Source: Diprion similis (Eukaryota; Arthropoda; Insecta; Hymenoptera; Diprionidae). Taken from it: DNA of 64,000 nt. Location of the stretch: contig NC_060105.1 in NCBI RefSeq assembly GCF_021155765.1, positions 434,001 to 498,000 of the forward strand, read 5' to 3'. Positions within the stretch are counted from its first letter, which is position 1, and the number at the start of each line of letters is the position of its first letter. This document shows, piece after piece, positions 50,192 to 63,027 of the stretch. The notes beneath the pieces were generated by a model. That model had not been told where the DNA came from. It saw nothing but the letters and a program-made list of their open reading frames with translations, and ran no database searches. Both the position numbers and the translations under genes were made by a program.

Positions 50192-52667
50192 AAGGAAGTC
50201 CCTCGTCGAATATAGTCAAAATTTTTCATCGATTTAAAAAATACTCAAAAAGAGATTATCTGGGTAGATTCTGATATGTAGATTTCTTCCGAAGATTATC
50301 TTGTATTTATTGATCGCAAGAAAAATAATGTTGATCATTGTTAAAAGTTGACGATATTTCATTGTTACGCTATTCGTTATCTCAGTATAGGTGTTACTTC
50401 CCGACGTGCGGAATTCATGAGTTAGTCATCCATACGTTAAATTATTCTGAATCACTTTAATTACAGTCAAAATTTTCGACGACTAATAGAAAGAACCTTG
50501 ATTTCATATCATATTAGACTTTCGTGCAATTTTACTATGCATAACTCTTATTTTACGACTATGCGACAGGCGTGCCTACATCAGCGTGTAACGAATAAAG
50601 TGCCTTTCTAAAAATTAAGTGTTTGCTTCACGAATATTGCCAGACGTTTATGTTGTCACCCAGGGGTGACGCTGATACTATATTTATAATATCATCCTGA
50701 AACGTCGAGATATAGGAAATCTTACCAAGCGATGGACCTAGTCTCGCCAGCCCTTGAGGGGGGTGGATAGGGTGGGTAGTCCTTCCCTCGCGACCCCTCT
50801 ACTTTCAAACAATACTTACTGTTATATTTATAGTTTGTCATTAGCCTCACAGATTTCGAGCAAATTGCAAGTGCAATCGGTGTGTTGATGCCCACCTTGT
50901 TGGTAACTTGGTGGCCTGAAATAATGTATGAGTAGTTTTGTAGGTCCACCAAGAAAAGTTGATGAATAAAAAATAAGAGAACTCATAAATTGTTTGTAAC
51001 TCCACGTGCTCCGTCTTCAGACGTATTTGCAGAGAGTTAAATCGGATTGCTTTCTACATGGTTCATATTTGATTTCATTTAATGGATTTAATTTATTGCG
51101 AGAAAATAATTCATTCTATAATTTGCCACTTTTCTATACAAAACACACGATGACCTGGTCATGCTTGTTTCTCCCATTGATTACATCCTTACAGACTTGG
51201 GTTCTTGGCTCTACGTAACGTCTGGCGAAAAATGATTATTTATTTCGTAAACAAGGGGGGTAAATTGAAGTGATGAATGAAATGAAAATCGGAAACAATC
51301 CACGATGGATCCATACGCGTTCCCATACGGATCCAAACTCCCTCTCATTTCTGTAGCCTTGCTGTAAAATTCACATTATTGGCTGGTAATGAACATTTAA
51401 CGCTGTTCCCCTAGTCGAAAGCTGGAACAACTCTGTATCCAAGTTGAAGAGTCGTTTATTCCGCAGTAATGAAAAATTTTACTGGCTTAGCGGGAAATTT
51501 ATTGGCGCGATAACCTTAAGTCTGCACCGGAAATTTTATACCTACAAGGTTTGTGCTGGTTGCGCTCGAAGGGAAAAGTTTTCACCTTCACGACTAACGA
51601 GATGGCTACATGATACCTGTCGTTAAAAGAATGTCGTTGTATACATTATACTTGATTTCATTGAAACCCTTAGAAGAAAAGCTCACTGTATTTTTAAATT
51701 CATAATTCTGGATTTTATTAAAGAACTGAACGGGTATTGGCATAGAATTTACCGTTTCGTTCTGACATAAAATTTAAAATGGTCCTTTTTTACAAAATTT
51801 TTGACTAGTCTACATAACACTTGTAGCGCTATGAACAATTTGATGGTTTGAGATAAGGGATACGTGTATGAAAAACAGTACGTGGCGATAGATAAGATCA
51901 AGAGGCGAGTGAAATAATTTATTATACGTATTTATTCGGTAATAAGCTTTACATTGATATTATTAATGCTTATTTGCCGGATTACAATAACAATGATGCG
52001 ATAATATACAGCTCAGTGGTTATAAACCTATTCATCCATTTTCCGTATCGAATCATTCAAAGTCTCGTTTAGTTTTTACCGCTCACGTTTAACAATTAAT
52101 TTTCACTAATGCAATAAGGATGTCTAAATATTGTTGAAAAATTCACGGTACTGAGCCTCGAGCCGACAATTCTGATCTGGAACAATTTGTGAACGACAGG
52201 AAGCTGAAGCCTTGTTCTCTCGTTGGATTTTACTTAACACCTTACTGTAACTATGTACAATACAAATCGACAAGCATATCGCTGCTGACTTTCAATTTCA
52301 AAACTTGGTCGAATATTCGTACACATGGAAAACTCATTGAAGGATTAGTACGATATCAGATGGTAGCAGTTAATTAAAATATTTACTTAACCAGTCATAA
52401 CATACCTATAACTTGATCAATTCCATTCTTCTTTTTGCTCGTTCAACGCTCCAGAGTTCCCTGGTTATAGCTATCAAATTGACATGAGCTTACAAACTCC
52501 GGACCAACATATCTATATTCTTATGTATTCTCATAAAAATTATTCATCGGTCGATAAAAAAAGAAAATACTTCTCTTCGTTGATCACTGCATTGTTGTAT
52601 TCAAGTGTGAAAGCTACATTATGATTTTTCCACATCCAGGTCTGGTCGGCCGTAAATAATTAGCAAA

Positions 52668-52994
52668 GGGATCGGCCATTAATTACGTGAGTTAAAAATG
52701 GGATGGAGGGGGGGGGGGGGGGGGGGGGGTGTCAATGAAAATCTCATGACAAGTTTTTAATCAAGAGAATATACATTATTATAACAGATAACATTTTGTA
52801 TTACAAAATCAATTCCGGAAATAGACAATATTAAATATCAATAGTATCGAATAAATTCAATTATTTAAAAGTTGTCGGGTCAATTCCACGTTATGGGTAG
52901 GGGGGTTCCACCACGTCTTACCAAATCTGACTAAATCTGGTTAAATAAAAAAAAAAAAAAAAAAAAACACCTCACGTAATTAATGGCCGCTCCC
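52668..52994. mobile_element. MITE-like element with 24 bp terminal inverted repeats
   Basis: Left end 52668-52691 and right end 52971-52994 are inverted copies, differing at one of 24 positions; 19 bases (52673-52691 against 52971-52989) match perfectly. The 327 bp element is non-coding. Inside it are a run of 22 G (52708-52729) near the left end and a run of 21 A (52947-52967) beside the right end. The size, ends and lack of coding sequence fit a non-autonomous DNA transposon; the superfamily is not assigned and no clear target-site duplication is evident. Confidence 0.75.
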
Positions 52995-54845
52995 CCAGTA
53001 TTAGTAGCGTTCGAATCGACGGCATAAGTAGTACGAACCGTGACTCATCAGCCGTCAACTCGTAGTAGTGGGTCTGGGGTGTCAGACAACCAATTGCAGT
53101 AGTGAGATCCGCGTCAGACCAGCCGAATACCCTATTCGGTTAACTATAACATCGCATCGTCTTTCGTCGAACTTTTTAAACCTCTTTTTTGACAAAGAAA
53201 GAGAATAATGAAAGTTGTTATAACCACCCTGAAGGTGCGAAGTTGACTACAGAATCACCTGTTACTATTTTCAGATAGACGTTTGGGTGTTTGCGTGTGT
53301 GTCTACGGTGTGAAAAAATTTTTGTTCGACGATATCTCGAGAACGAATTGATGCTTTTTATTTTAATCGACGGGGTTTTGCTTAACATAGAAATTTACAG
53401 ATTTTCGATCCGAACGGCCTCGTAGTTTTTCACTTACTTGTATAACAAAATCAAAAAGAAATGAGAATGTGACAAAAATGGAGCAGGATTTCCAGGACGT
53501 GAATGACTATAAATATAAGATCTGCAGGGACTGGCACCGACAAAGTGATTATATTTCCTACTTTGAACGATATCCACATTCCGGGTGAAACTGGTTATGA
53601 ATTTGAAAGTTTTCGGCTTATGTGCATACGTACGATGTACCTACATCCACATCACATCCCTACGTTTGGGAAGCGCGGCTATGCGAACGATCGTGATCAG
53701 CGAACAGCCAGTGACCGTGGTGTATAGCAAATTCTACACTCTTTACTTGTTTTCGGGTCTTTCGGAATTATTATCGTTTATTACATATTTCTTATAGGCA
53801 ATGAAGTTGGTGCTACTCATTGCATCACCTCGTATTGGTCAAATTTTCTTCGTTTTCGTTTGTCACTATTACGAAATTTTCCTTGATTCTTGAACAGCGT
53901 CGTTAGCAGACTTTTGTTCATTGATATTGGGTTGTTAATTTTTTTGAAATGTAAATTTTTGTACACGATTGATGTACAATAGATATGTTATAATGACTCG
54001 AGATTAATTCAGCTTGAGCATTAAACCACAAGCTAGATGGATTCATCGGCTAAAATAGGTACTCTAGCTCCACCCTGTAATATCGAATTAAGACCTTTAT
54101 CAACGAAGCGTTTGTCTCGAAGAAGCTATCTTGTAACAATCTTTCGTGTATATTTCAACTTTTAGAAATACCATATTTTTTTTTTGCCAGAAATATAGCA
54201 CAGCATTGCTTATTATTACAATATGATATTCATTTTACGATATACGCTACAAATTTGCAATTTTTAGTGAATTTTCAAATTGGTCAATATTTTACAATTT
54301 TAGCAAAGTATATCAAAGGAATCGTAAAGTGTACATAATATTAACACACACGAGTTAATTTCTAATTATTTCATTTCAAAATGCCTACACGTAATGCTAA
54401 CTTCGAATCAAAAACCGGTATTTTCTCGAACGTTTACGAACGAATTACCCTTGAGAACTGATAAAGTCCATATAGTATAGTGAGAATAGATCTTTAACAG
54501 GCGGTATCCCTATAAAGTTTTCTCATCGCGAAATGCCTATTTGTTAAAGTTATTGATTAAAATTAGATCACCAGTCAATCTACCTACAAGAGAACCTCCT
54601 CTTTGCAATGCAACAGATAATTTCGAAATTTCGTATATTATCTTTATCTTGTACGTTAATACGTGAATTTTTATCAGTAAGAATTTCTCTTGTCAAGCCG
54701 AGGAAGCTTTATTTACTCACTTTAACTCGTTCTACATGAATAATAATATACCGTGTTACGAGTATAACGGCTATCGTCTTGTGGCAAGATTATGTGGTAA
54801 TTGTAGAGGGTAGAAAATAAGTTGAATGTTAAGGGATACGCTTAG

Positions 54846-55165
54846 GGGGTGTTTCACCGAAGCGATTCAGGTGACAATATCATTCGAAATCATTTCCTAA
54901 TCTCCGAAATCACTTTATAATTTCCAAAATCACACTGAAATCGGTAATTATCGAAGTAATTATCGGTAGTAATGAGAAATTATTTAGGATTACAGCCACT
55001 TTGTAATCTTAATAATTTACATGAACCTTGGGAATCATCAGAAATCACGTGATCAAAGTAAAATTTATTTGTCAAGTAATCTCTCGTAATTACTCTGTGA
55101 AATGTGAAAAGGTAATCACGAAATACGTAATCATCCTGTCAATTTTTTCATCGGTGAAACACCCC
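54846..55165. mobile_element. MITE-like element with 15 bp terminal inverted repeats
   Basis: GGGGTGTTTCACCGA at 54846-54860 is matched by its exact inverse TCGGTGAAACACCCC at 55151-55165. The 320 bp between is AT-rich, non-coding and full of short variants of AATCA and GTAATC motifs. It fits a second, different non-autonomous DNA transposon. No sure target-site duplication. Confidence 0.7.
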
Positions 55166-55414
55166 TTGGAACACACACGGGGTGCATACCTTGTTTTTTT
55201 TGCACTATGGTGACTTATAGTCCGAAATCTTTCCTGCAACTAGGATATTTTTTAGTTTTTTCGGCATAATTGGACCGTAGTATTTGTCACTAGATTTTCA
55301 GAAGATAGTACTTGTCGCAGAATAGAGAACAGGAAAGGGGGCGAGAATGGGGAAAAAATGCGAAGGATAGAGAGATAAAGAATGAAAGTATAGATTTATT
55401 TGAAGAGGAATCCC

Positions 55415-58400
55415 TTACGCCCGGTGCATGTACTTGGTGAGACCGAGCTGAGACGGAGTCTCGTGGTTCCTGAGTGGTTCCTGATTCGGGAGCCGAGCCG
55501 GAGCTCGCGACAATAGTAATTCCTGAAGAAATCGTCCGCTCGGCTGCAGGGCTGGACCGCCAAGACCCTCGCGTGCCGTGGGGACGAGGTCCGGGTGCTT
55601 CGTTAGCGTATCGGAGAGAGACGCGATCAAAACGTCTGAAAAATAGATCGATTGCTGGCATAGGAATCGCGTAAGAGTCTGGGGTCAAAGTTCCAAACGT
55701 TGTGAACTTTAACTTAAGTCGTGGCGCATATGTAAAGGACGACAACGTTCGAAGTTTGTTTGACCATTCGGTACTTTGTTTGCAATTTTGATCCGTACCC
55801 TCGTATAACGTACTATATTCATGTGTTTTATACGAAAAAGACCGTAAAAACAGTCTATAAGGTCTTCAAGTCTATGTGAATTTCGGAATTTCTTATTGGT
55901 ATTGGTATTGAAAATTTCTTTTCTTCAATTTTGCTAGTCGATCAATCGTACAAGTGTTATCAGTAAGTTATTCTTACCAAGGATTTTCTTCTCCAGGGGT
56001 ATGGAAATGCGTCCTTGAGCGGCTTCCGCCTCGAGAAAGCTGGTGAACTTTTGAATAGCTTCTTGTACCTGCGTACTACCTAGAAAATATCAGTCGAGAA
56101 TTTTTTAGGTCATCGTCTTAAATTCGCAGCATTCGACTGGAGCCCGATTTGCGTATCGCTCCTATACATATAGCCAAGTCAACAAGGAGAATAAAGCTTT
56201 GGCCAGTTGTCTGAGAGTTCGAATAGAATAACCGCAAGCCTCGTGACTGATGGAAATTGAATGTCGAATGACCCGAGAATCCAGCTCTATAAGGATCGGC
56301 AGCGCGAAAACTCACCCCTAGCGAGAGACTGGGCGAACATAACGTTGGCCAGCTGATAAATCACTTCCTCAAGGGTATACTGAGTGTAGAGGAAATCTGC
56401 GACGCGGAGTCTTTCGAGGAGTTCCTCATAATCGGCATCCTCCGGGAACATACCCATGCCAACATCGACCGCCCCGACACCCGCGTGGGCCGGAGTATCT
56501 TGGCTCGATTCTTTGATCAAGTTGCTGACCTGTATGTCTAAGAATACGACATATAATAAAAGTAGAAGAACAAGCGTTGTCGTTAACCAGCCTGATTTTG
56601 ACACATGGAAAAAATAACTCACCGTTGACCGGCTCCATTTTCCTTTTCTTTAACGGCTCCACCATATCTTGGTAGTCCTTAACCATCGCCCGATTCTGAG
56701 CTTGCATCTCGGCGTTCTCTAACGCCTTTTGAACACGGCTTGCTCTTTCCTGCAATTGTAATTGTAAATGAAAATTTTCTTCATCCAATTCATGGATAAA
56801 GAATGTCAGGTGGCATTACACTTTTTACTGCACGTGACTAACTATCACTGGCGCATGAATCGAATGATTCGCAAAATATCGCACCTTGTTCTGAATGTAG
56901 TGCGCTTGCAAGTAATCCAGGTTGTACTTGACCTCCTGTAGAAAGGCTATTGCTTCATCGCGTGTCATCTGCGCAGAGAACGAACCAGTCAACTTTCTAT
57001 TGAACAATTAATTTTTTCATCGCCAGAGGCACGACATATCATATCAACGGGTTGGAAAATCCAGTTTGTGGAATAAAAAGCACAATGTAACGTGACGCGC
57101 TCACCAATCCCTGCTGCAGGAACTCCTCTACGGCCAAAGTAACTCCCTTCTCGTCTCCGGTTCTAAATACGTACTCGGCCATGTCCATCGGCGAATACTG
57201 GGCGTTCGCGTATGCTGCCAATTTGTCCATTCTCTCGATCTATGAGCCAAAAATTTCGAGTACGTCAAAGAATGAGTGAACACGTTAGACGAAGAGAATA
57301 CCTATACCTAATGTAAAAAAGCATCTGGTGTCTTACGGCGTTTGAAAGATCCCGAGAGGCGTAGGACCGCCTCTGTCCGTTGAATGTTAGTTGTTCGGGA
57401 GACTGGAGAGCGGGAGGAATGATGGAATCGGCTGGAACTGATCCAGATACACCGGGTGGCGTCGGTGTGTTTTGGCGTTGGTGTTCACCGTGTATGACTT
57501 CCGCTTGACCCCTGGGAACCAGAGAAGGTGGAAGTGGTCTAGGAGCGGAAGTAACTAACGCCGGCGATTCGCGAGAGACCTCCTTCTCATCGGCTTGGAC
57601 CAGTGATCCTGAAAAAACAAGGATTGATTCCAAGATCGACAAAGTGCAGGGTGGCGAGGACAACTAGCAATAAGACAGAATGGAATAGATCGAAGCTCTC
57701 CTTTTTAAGGAAACGTAGTCAAATCAAACGACTTGTCTACTACTGGAGCAGATAAATGTTGATATGGAAGGGCGTTGAAGTCAGGGCTTTTTGTCAGGAG
57801 GACATTTAAACGTATCGATAAGGCGCTATCTCTCAGAGATTCAAGGTTCTCGAATGAAATTTAATGCAAGTGTACCTATGATTAAATTACGGAATCAACC
57901 CTTGACGTTCCGGGTTCAACCACCGTAAATCCATTCACGTGTGTATGCGTGTCTGTACGTCATCACATACTATTTTACTTCTTCCGTTTCGTGGAGGGGA
58001 TAAATAAATGCAATGTTGGTGGGGACAAAATGGATGTGTGCGACATGAAAAGCTCACCGCGGGTATCCTGGGGTGAATTTAGCGCAGCGGTGCTGTTTGC
58101 CTGGGATGATGCCGCGGATGCGGCAATTGCTTCAGCCGTTTTAGCTACCTCGGCTGCATGCGCAGCGGCCTGTGCTTTCATTGCTGCCAATGTGTTTCCT
58201 GAAAAGCGAAATATTTCCCGTGTGACATTGGCCGAAATTTATGGGTCAAGTAGGCAGAATGCATGGTTGCGAAAGGGGTGAGTGAGTACCCGGGGGATTT
58301 TCGAGGTCGCTGATTACGAATCTGAACTCGAAATTCCAAAGTTCCGAATGGTGAATCCAATCCGGCAATATTAAGTCAGTTTTCGGGTTTTGATCTACCA

Positions 58401-61400
58401 TATTGGATTCGCTACGTTGAATTTTCGAATTTAGATTTCAGATTCGCAACCAGTGACCCAAGAAACCCTTCTATATTCACTTTTATTTAAATCTGTTCAG
58501 TAGATTTGATGTGTCCCGGAAAGAATTAATTGGAGAAATCCACCCTTTTGGTTCCACGGATTAAAGTTGAGATAAAAATCTGCGAAAATTATTTTTGGAT
58601 TAGGTATCTAAATCCGATTTGGAGGGCGAGCCGGTGAAATTAAAAAATGACTTTTTTAAGGACGACCCTGATTCGTATAGTACATACATTTATCTAGAGG
58701 TATCCACGAGCCCGGCCGTACGTGAGATAGGGAGGAGAATTTTAAGTGAAGTAAATGGGTACCGGGTCAGTGAATCCGACGGGACACGCGACACTTCGGA
58801 CACGCGATGCGCTCGGTGTAGGTACATTGATTATCGAAGACCGTGTACATAAGAAGCGGCCAGCCTCGGCCAGACAACTATGTCGGCATGGAAACTCCGA
58901 TAAACATGTTCGCGAAGAATCGGCTTCGATGGAACGCAGCGAAATCGGGAACGAGGGTGTTCGTCATCGCCACTATATCAGCCTTATCTTCGAGAGCTGG
59001 GTGTACTCGTATACCTACATGTAGTCTCACTCTTGAAAGAGGGTCGAAACAGGCTGACTTTGAGACTTACCGATCGAATGCTTCAGGGTCTGCAGCTGCT
59101 CGACATCCGAATCCTGGAAGAATTTGAATGACAGATATCAACATGCGATATTTTTCAGTTTCAGTTACCTCCTAACTTGTTTACCAACTGCAACCTAGCT
59201 AATAGATTAAGGGTTGTAAACTTTTCGTTTTTTTTAATCTAACAATATACGACTTAGATAAAAAAAAGGGGAGACATCTTTGTTTATAATCTGCTCTTAA
59301 GCCCGTCGCAAGTAAGGGGCAGCTGTATCTTGTAGGTAGGTGACAAGGTAACGACAATCGTGGCGCATTCGCGGCTCCCCAGTTTCAGCGGCAACAACAC
59401 TTGGCTTTTCTCAGGCATCCTCGAAGAGTGTCGTTAACAACGTTACACCCGAGTGCTTCTGAAGATCTCTTCTCGGCAAACATATTTAAAGGAAGGTGCG
59501 ATTCCCGGCGTTATCATTAGCAGCGACGAATCGGCTTGCGCGCGATGAGCGCGCCCTCGTATCGAGTTCCTTTTTTCATATTTTTAATTGTGAGGTGACA
59601 TAATTTCATTCAAAAGTATTATGTATAATATGCAGTCAAATTTAATTCATCGCGGTCATGAGAATTTCTTTCTCACATTTTTATAGTGGTTTGGAAAATT
59701 GTGCTTAAAAAATTATTATTCGATTTGACAAAAATGTATATGTCCATCTTTCGATGGTCATGTTTATTCATTTGTACTCCAAAACTAAAGTTCTGCCAAA
59801 TTATATTGTATTTATACTCTGCCAAGTGTTCGCTAAAGTCTGGAACAACGGCATGATAAAGTTATGCCACAATTTATTTGTCATACGTGAGTTTACGTAT
59901 TTTTAATTCGAATGCGAAAGCGGTAAAATGTTTGAAAGATGTCGCGATCCCATTATACTCGTTAAGCCTATTATATCCACACGGCCCTTCAACTCGTTCT
60001 ATATTAAAAAAAAAAAGATTAATGTATTCATGATTATTCAACCGGCACTAAATTCTGCTCAAATTTTATCTTCGCAAACAGTTCGTGTATTTAATGGATC
60101 TGCACGTTTCGCCGTAGTTATAAGTAACGGTGCAGTGTATTTGGAAAAAGGTCGGCCAGAGTTTCTACCTTTAGGAAATAAAAAAAGATTATAAAAATTC
60201 AATTTGATCGTTTAATTTTCTGCCTTACCGAGAAACTAGTAGTGTATTATTTATATAACTTTGTATACCGTTGATTATAATTTGTTTTTTCGAATGCTCC
60301 GCTCCGCATCGATTGTATCCTTATGACTCGTGATCCTGTTTCGACACTCTGTCACTTTTGAGATTTTCTTTGCATGACTACGTCGTTTTCCGAGTTTATA
60401 GTTCTGCCACTGTATAAATAGAACCGGGAAGGTATAAAACCTGTTCTCGGAATGTTTATATAGTTCACCGTAAACGTTGGTAGGTACTCTGAAAGCACAC
60501 AGGCTGAGTAAACCATTGTAGAGGCCGTAATATTTTCAAAAATAATATCACCCCAAGCTAAATGAATTCAGTGAATTACAGAGCAGATTAAGGGTACACG
60601 AGTACAATGGTTATATATCCATATAGAATTTCCCTAGTTTGCCTAACGCCAAGTTGTACTAACTTGTACGTACGTCGATTTTCTATAGCCGGCACCGCGA
60701 AGAGGGTAAATGTATAGAGAGATAATAATGTTCTTTAGAATATTTTCCATATCGTTATATAGTATATCTCGCATAGGTTTTTCCAGCAAGCGTAATTCTT
60801 TTCCTCTGTTCCTTTCTATTTCACGTTGTAAACGCGTCGGATATTTAAGATCTGGTCCGTATCTTTCGTCCGCGGAGTTCATTCATGGGCATCGAAGAAT
60901 GAATCCCGGTTGCCTGGGAGACTCTGATATAGGTAGGTAGGTATATACATGCATAGCCCGATTGACGTCAGAGGCTTCTGCGCGTCACCCATAACACAGC
61001 CACCCCCTCGGTCCCGAAGGAATAAAGACTCGCCCCTCGGTGCTGAATCTACTTGCAGGTGGGTGTGGTGTGGTGTGTATTGTACGTCAAGGAAGCGTCT
61101 ACGTAGGTACTTCGCTACGACGAGTCTCTTACAATCAGAGGCGCATTGATCGTAAAATTTTCGTCTCAACGTCAATCTAAAGTCGATCTTGGCCAGACTT
61201 TGTATTCAAGCACCAACTATCGAACTATTCGCAAGCGGCGTTGCTTTATTCACTTTGTCATTCGATTAATACATTTCTTCTATTCATCATTAAAGGTTTA
61301 TCGAAGACACAGATATTTACGTAGATACAATGAAATTTGTAAACAATACAGAATTTAGGGGATTCCCGACTCACCTCGTGTACATTGGCAGCTGGTGTAT
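55415..61400 (-). CDS. Uncharacterised helical protein, 5' end not found
   Basis: Ten exons join in phase: 61375-61400, 59071-59113, 58058-58198, 57337-57608, 57105-57239, 56885-56968, 56623-56749, 56316-56537, 55978-56079, 55415-55635 (TAA at 55415). About 457 residues are visible. An Ala-rich helix comes first (AMKAQAAAHAAEVAKTAEAI), then a Pro-rich linker. A conserved-looking helical core follows: RMDKLAAYANAQYSPMDMAE, TGDEKGVTLAVEEFLQQGL, ERASRVQKALENAEMQAQN. Later segments are acidic (FPEDADYEELLERLRVADFL) and then helical to the end (LTKYMHRA). I recognise no domain or enzyme motif and see no membrane helix. The first exon seen starts in phase 1, so at least one more 5' exon exists, beyond 61400 or outside the window. 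Confidence 0.8.
58199..59070 (-). other. Intron of the uncharacterised gene
   Basis: About 0.9 kb between exons 59071-59113 and 58058-58198. The plus-strand frames at 58619-58852 and 58755-59127 have no support as exons. Confidence 0.5.
59114..61374 (-). other. Long intron of the uncharacterised gene
   Basis: About 2.3 kb between the 43-base and the 26-base exons. AT-rich, nothing recognised; a further small exon could be hidden here. Confidence 0.45.
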
Positions 61401-62666
61401 CTGAAACAGAGGAATCGGAATACAATTTACAAAAACGTGAAGGCTTGTAGGTTCACAAGGTTGTCTATACTACTCAGGTATCAGACTGCTGTTTGTTGAG
61501 ATTTTTAATAATATATCGCGGCAGAGCTCAGTTTCAAATTTGATTGTGCGAGGAGGTGAGTTTAATTAATATTATTCTATTTATTCAACCGTTAAGATAA
61601 CAAGTCGATGCAAAACTGGAGCGAGCGTGGTATTGTTATTACTAACAAGCGAAACAATGCTGGCTAATAAGGATTTGAAGTAGAGATCGACTCGACCTCG
61701 TCTCGAATGTCTATGAGGTATACAATATACATATATCCTATTTGACCCCTTCGTTCGTTCTAGCTGGTGGAAATCCATCGTTGTATAATAACATGTTTCT
61801 GCAGTGCATGCAGATTGATGTATGCGGTGGTCGATGGCATACACGTGCATACTGTTGTAGGTTTAATCGGAAAATGACACGAATGGAAATATATTTCAAA
61901 TTCAGCGTACGTGCAACCGACGTGATGTTGCGGGCCGGATAAATGGATTCAAACCCCTCCCAATACTCACCTTTCCTTCACTCCCTTCCTCTCTACCATC
62001 TCTTTCTTTTTTTTCCTTTCTCCAACGCATTGGGATTAATAAACAGTATCTATATAGGTATTCATCTATCTATTTGCCTATCCACGTATCTGTCTAATAT
62101 CTATCTGTCTCTTGTTCTCGTCCCCACACTGACGGCTCTCTTGAATTTATCTCACCTGAAACGAGATATTCAATAATTCGTGTAGACAGGGCGAGGCAGG
62201 GGAAAAAAGGACAAATGAACCTGGGAGGAAACACCGAGACTTTTCTGGAAATAAATCTGAAAATGGCATTGGCGAGCGATGCGCGCAGTATAGGTGGGTT
62301 AAAAGCTCTCCGAGCATAAAAGCGATAGCTGTGAACCGCGAGTCTCGACGTCCCGCAGCTCGTGACTCGACTCTGTTAATTCCCTATTGGAGACTCCCGC
62401 AGGGCGATCTTTTGGTCACCAGCCACCATTATTGGCGACCGCGTTATGGGTATACGTAGTAAAGATTCTTGTGGGTAAGGCGAGAAGTTTCTAAGCTAGC
62501 CGTAAGCTTATTAACGACCATTGACGCCGTGAATGCCATCTTAATTAAACATGACTGCAATGTTTCATATTGAATTACGAGGTTGCAACGTACGTGGAAC
62601 GAAATTTTTTGACAAATAATCTGGGACAACGGAGCGTTCACAATTTCGTCAAGATGCTAAAAAATA

Positions 62667-62897
62667 ATTTTTTACGGCATGGGCATTGAAAAGTCCACTT
62701 TTGTGGCAGTTTTCGTTCCGTAAAGTGACGCTTTATACGGCAGCGAACAAAGTTGCGGAATAAAGTCTTTATTCCGCAGTTTTGATGCGCAGTTCGAAGT
62801 GCGCATCCCAAACTGCCGAATAAAGTAGCTTCGTCGAACAGATCGCGACATAACCTCACTCTTCGTTTTGCTTTGCAATGCCCATACCGTCAAAAAT
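62667..62897. mobile_element. Multi-hairpin element with 27 bp inverted ends
   Basis: Ends 62667-62693 and 62871-62897 are inverted copies with three mismatches in 27. Inside lie three more consecutive palindromes: 62718-62740, 62754-62778 (12-base perfect arms around one base) and 62777-62815. This nested palindrome design fits a foldback-type or MITE-like transposon. It has no coding sequence I trust. Confidence 0.65.
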
Positions 62898-62903
62898 ATT
62901 GCA

Positions 62904-63027
62904 TGTGGCATGCCCGTAAACCGTTTTTTGGCTCGGATAATTTCAGTACTCGCTTCCGGCTCGCCTTCAGCTCGTCCTGAAATCTTTATCCTTGCCAAAA
63001 AAACAGGCGGTTTACAGGCATGCCACA
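62904..63027. repeat. Imperfect foldback hairpin
   Basis: Arm 62904-62932 pairs with 62994-63027, apart from a single base difference in the first part and a four-base insertion. The loop itself contains a further inverted pair (GGATAATTTCAG near 62935 and CTGAAATCTTTATCC near 62977). It is six bases from the element on its left. Confidence 0.65.

Larger units (their letters stand above)
50192..55414. other. Gene-poor stretch with repeats
   Basis: 5.2 kb between the EF-hand gene (plus) and the last exon of the unknown gene (minus). It holds two inverted-repeat elements (52668-52994, 54846-55165) and homopolymer runs. Short open frames such as 53503-53797 show no resemblance to proteins I know. 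Both 3' UTRs must lie here. Confidence 0.55.

Noticed and set aside
57915-57932. GGTTCAACC resembling a tRNA B box
   Set aside because: No matching A box or cloverleaf around it.
61963-62010. Minus-strand ATG with a GTGAGT donor as first exon of the uncharacterised gene
   Set aside because: Its phase (2) does not fit the exon at 61375-61400, which needs phase 1; the shifted frame soon stops.
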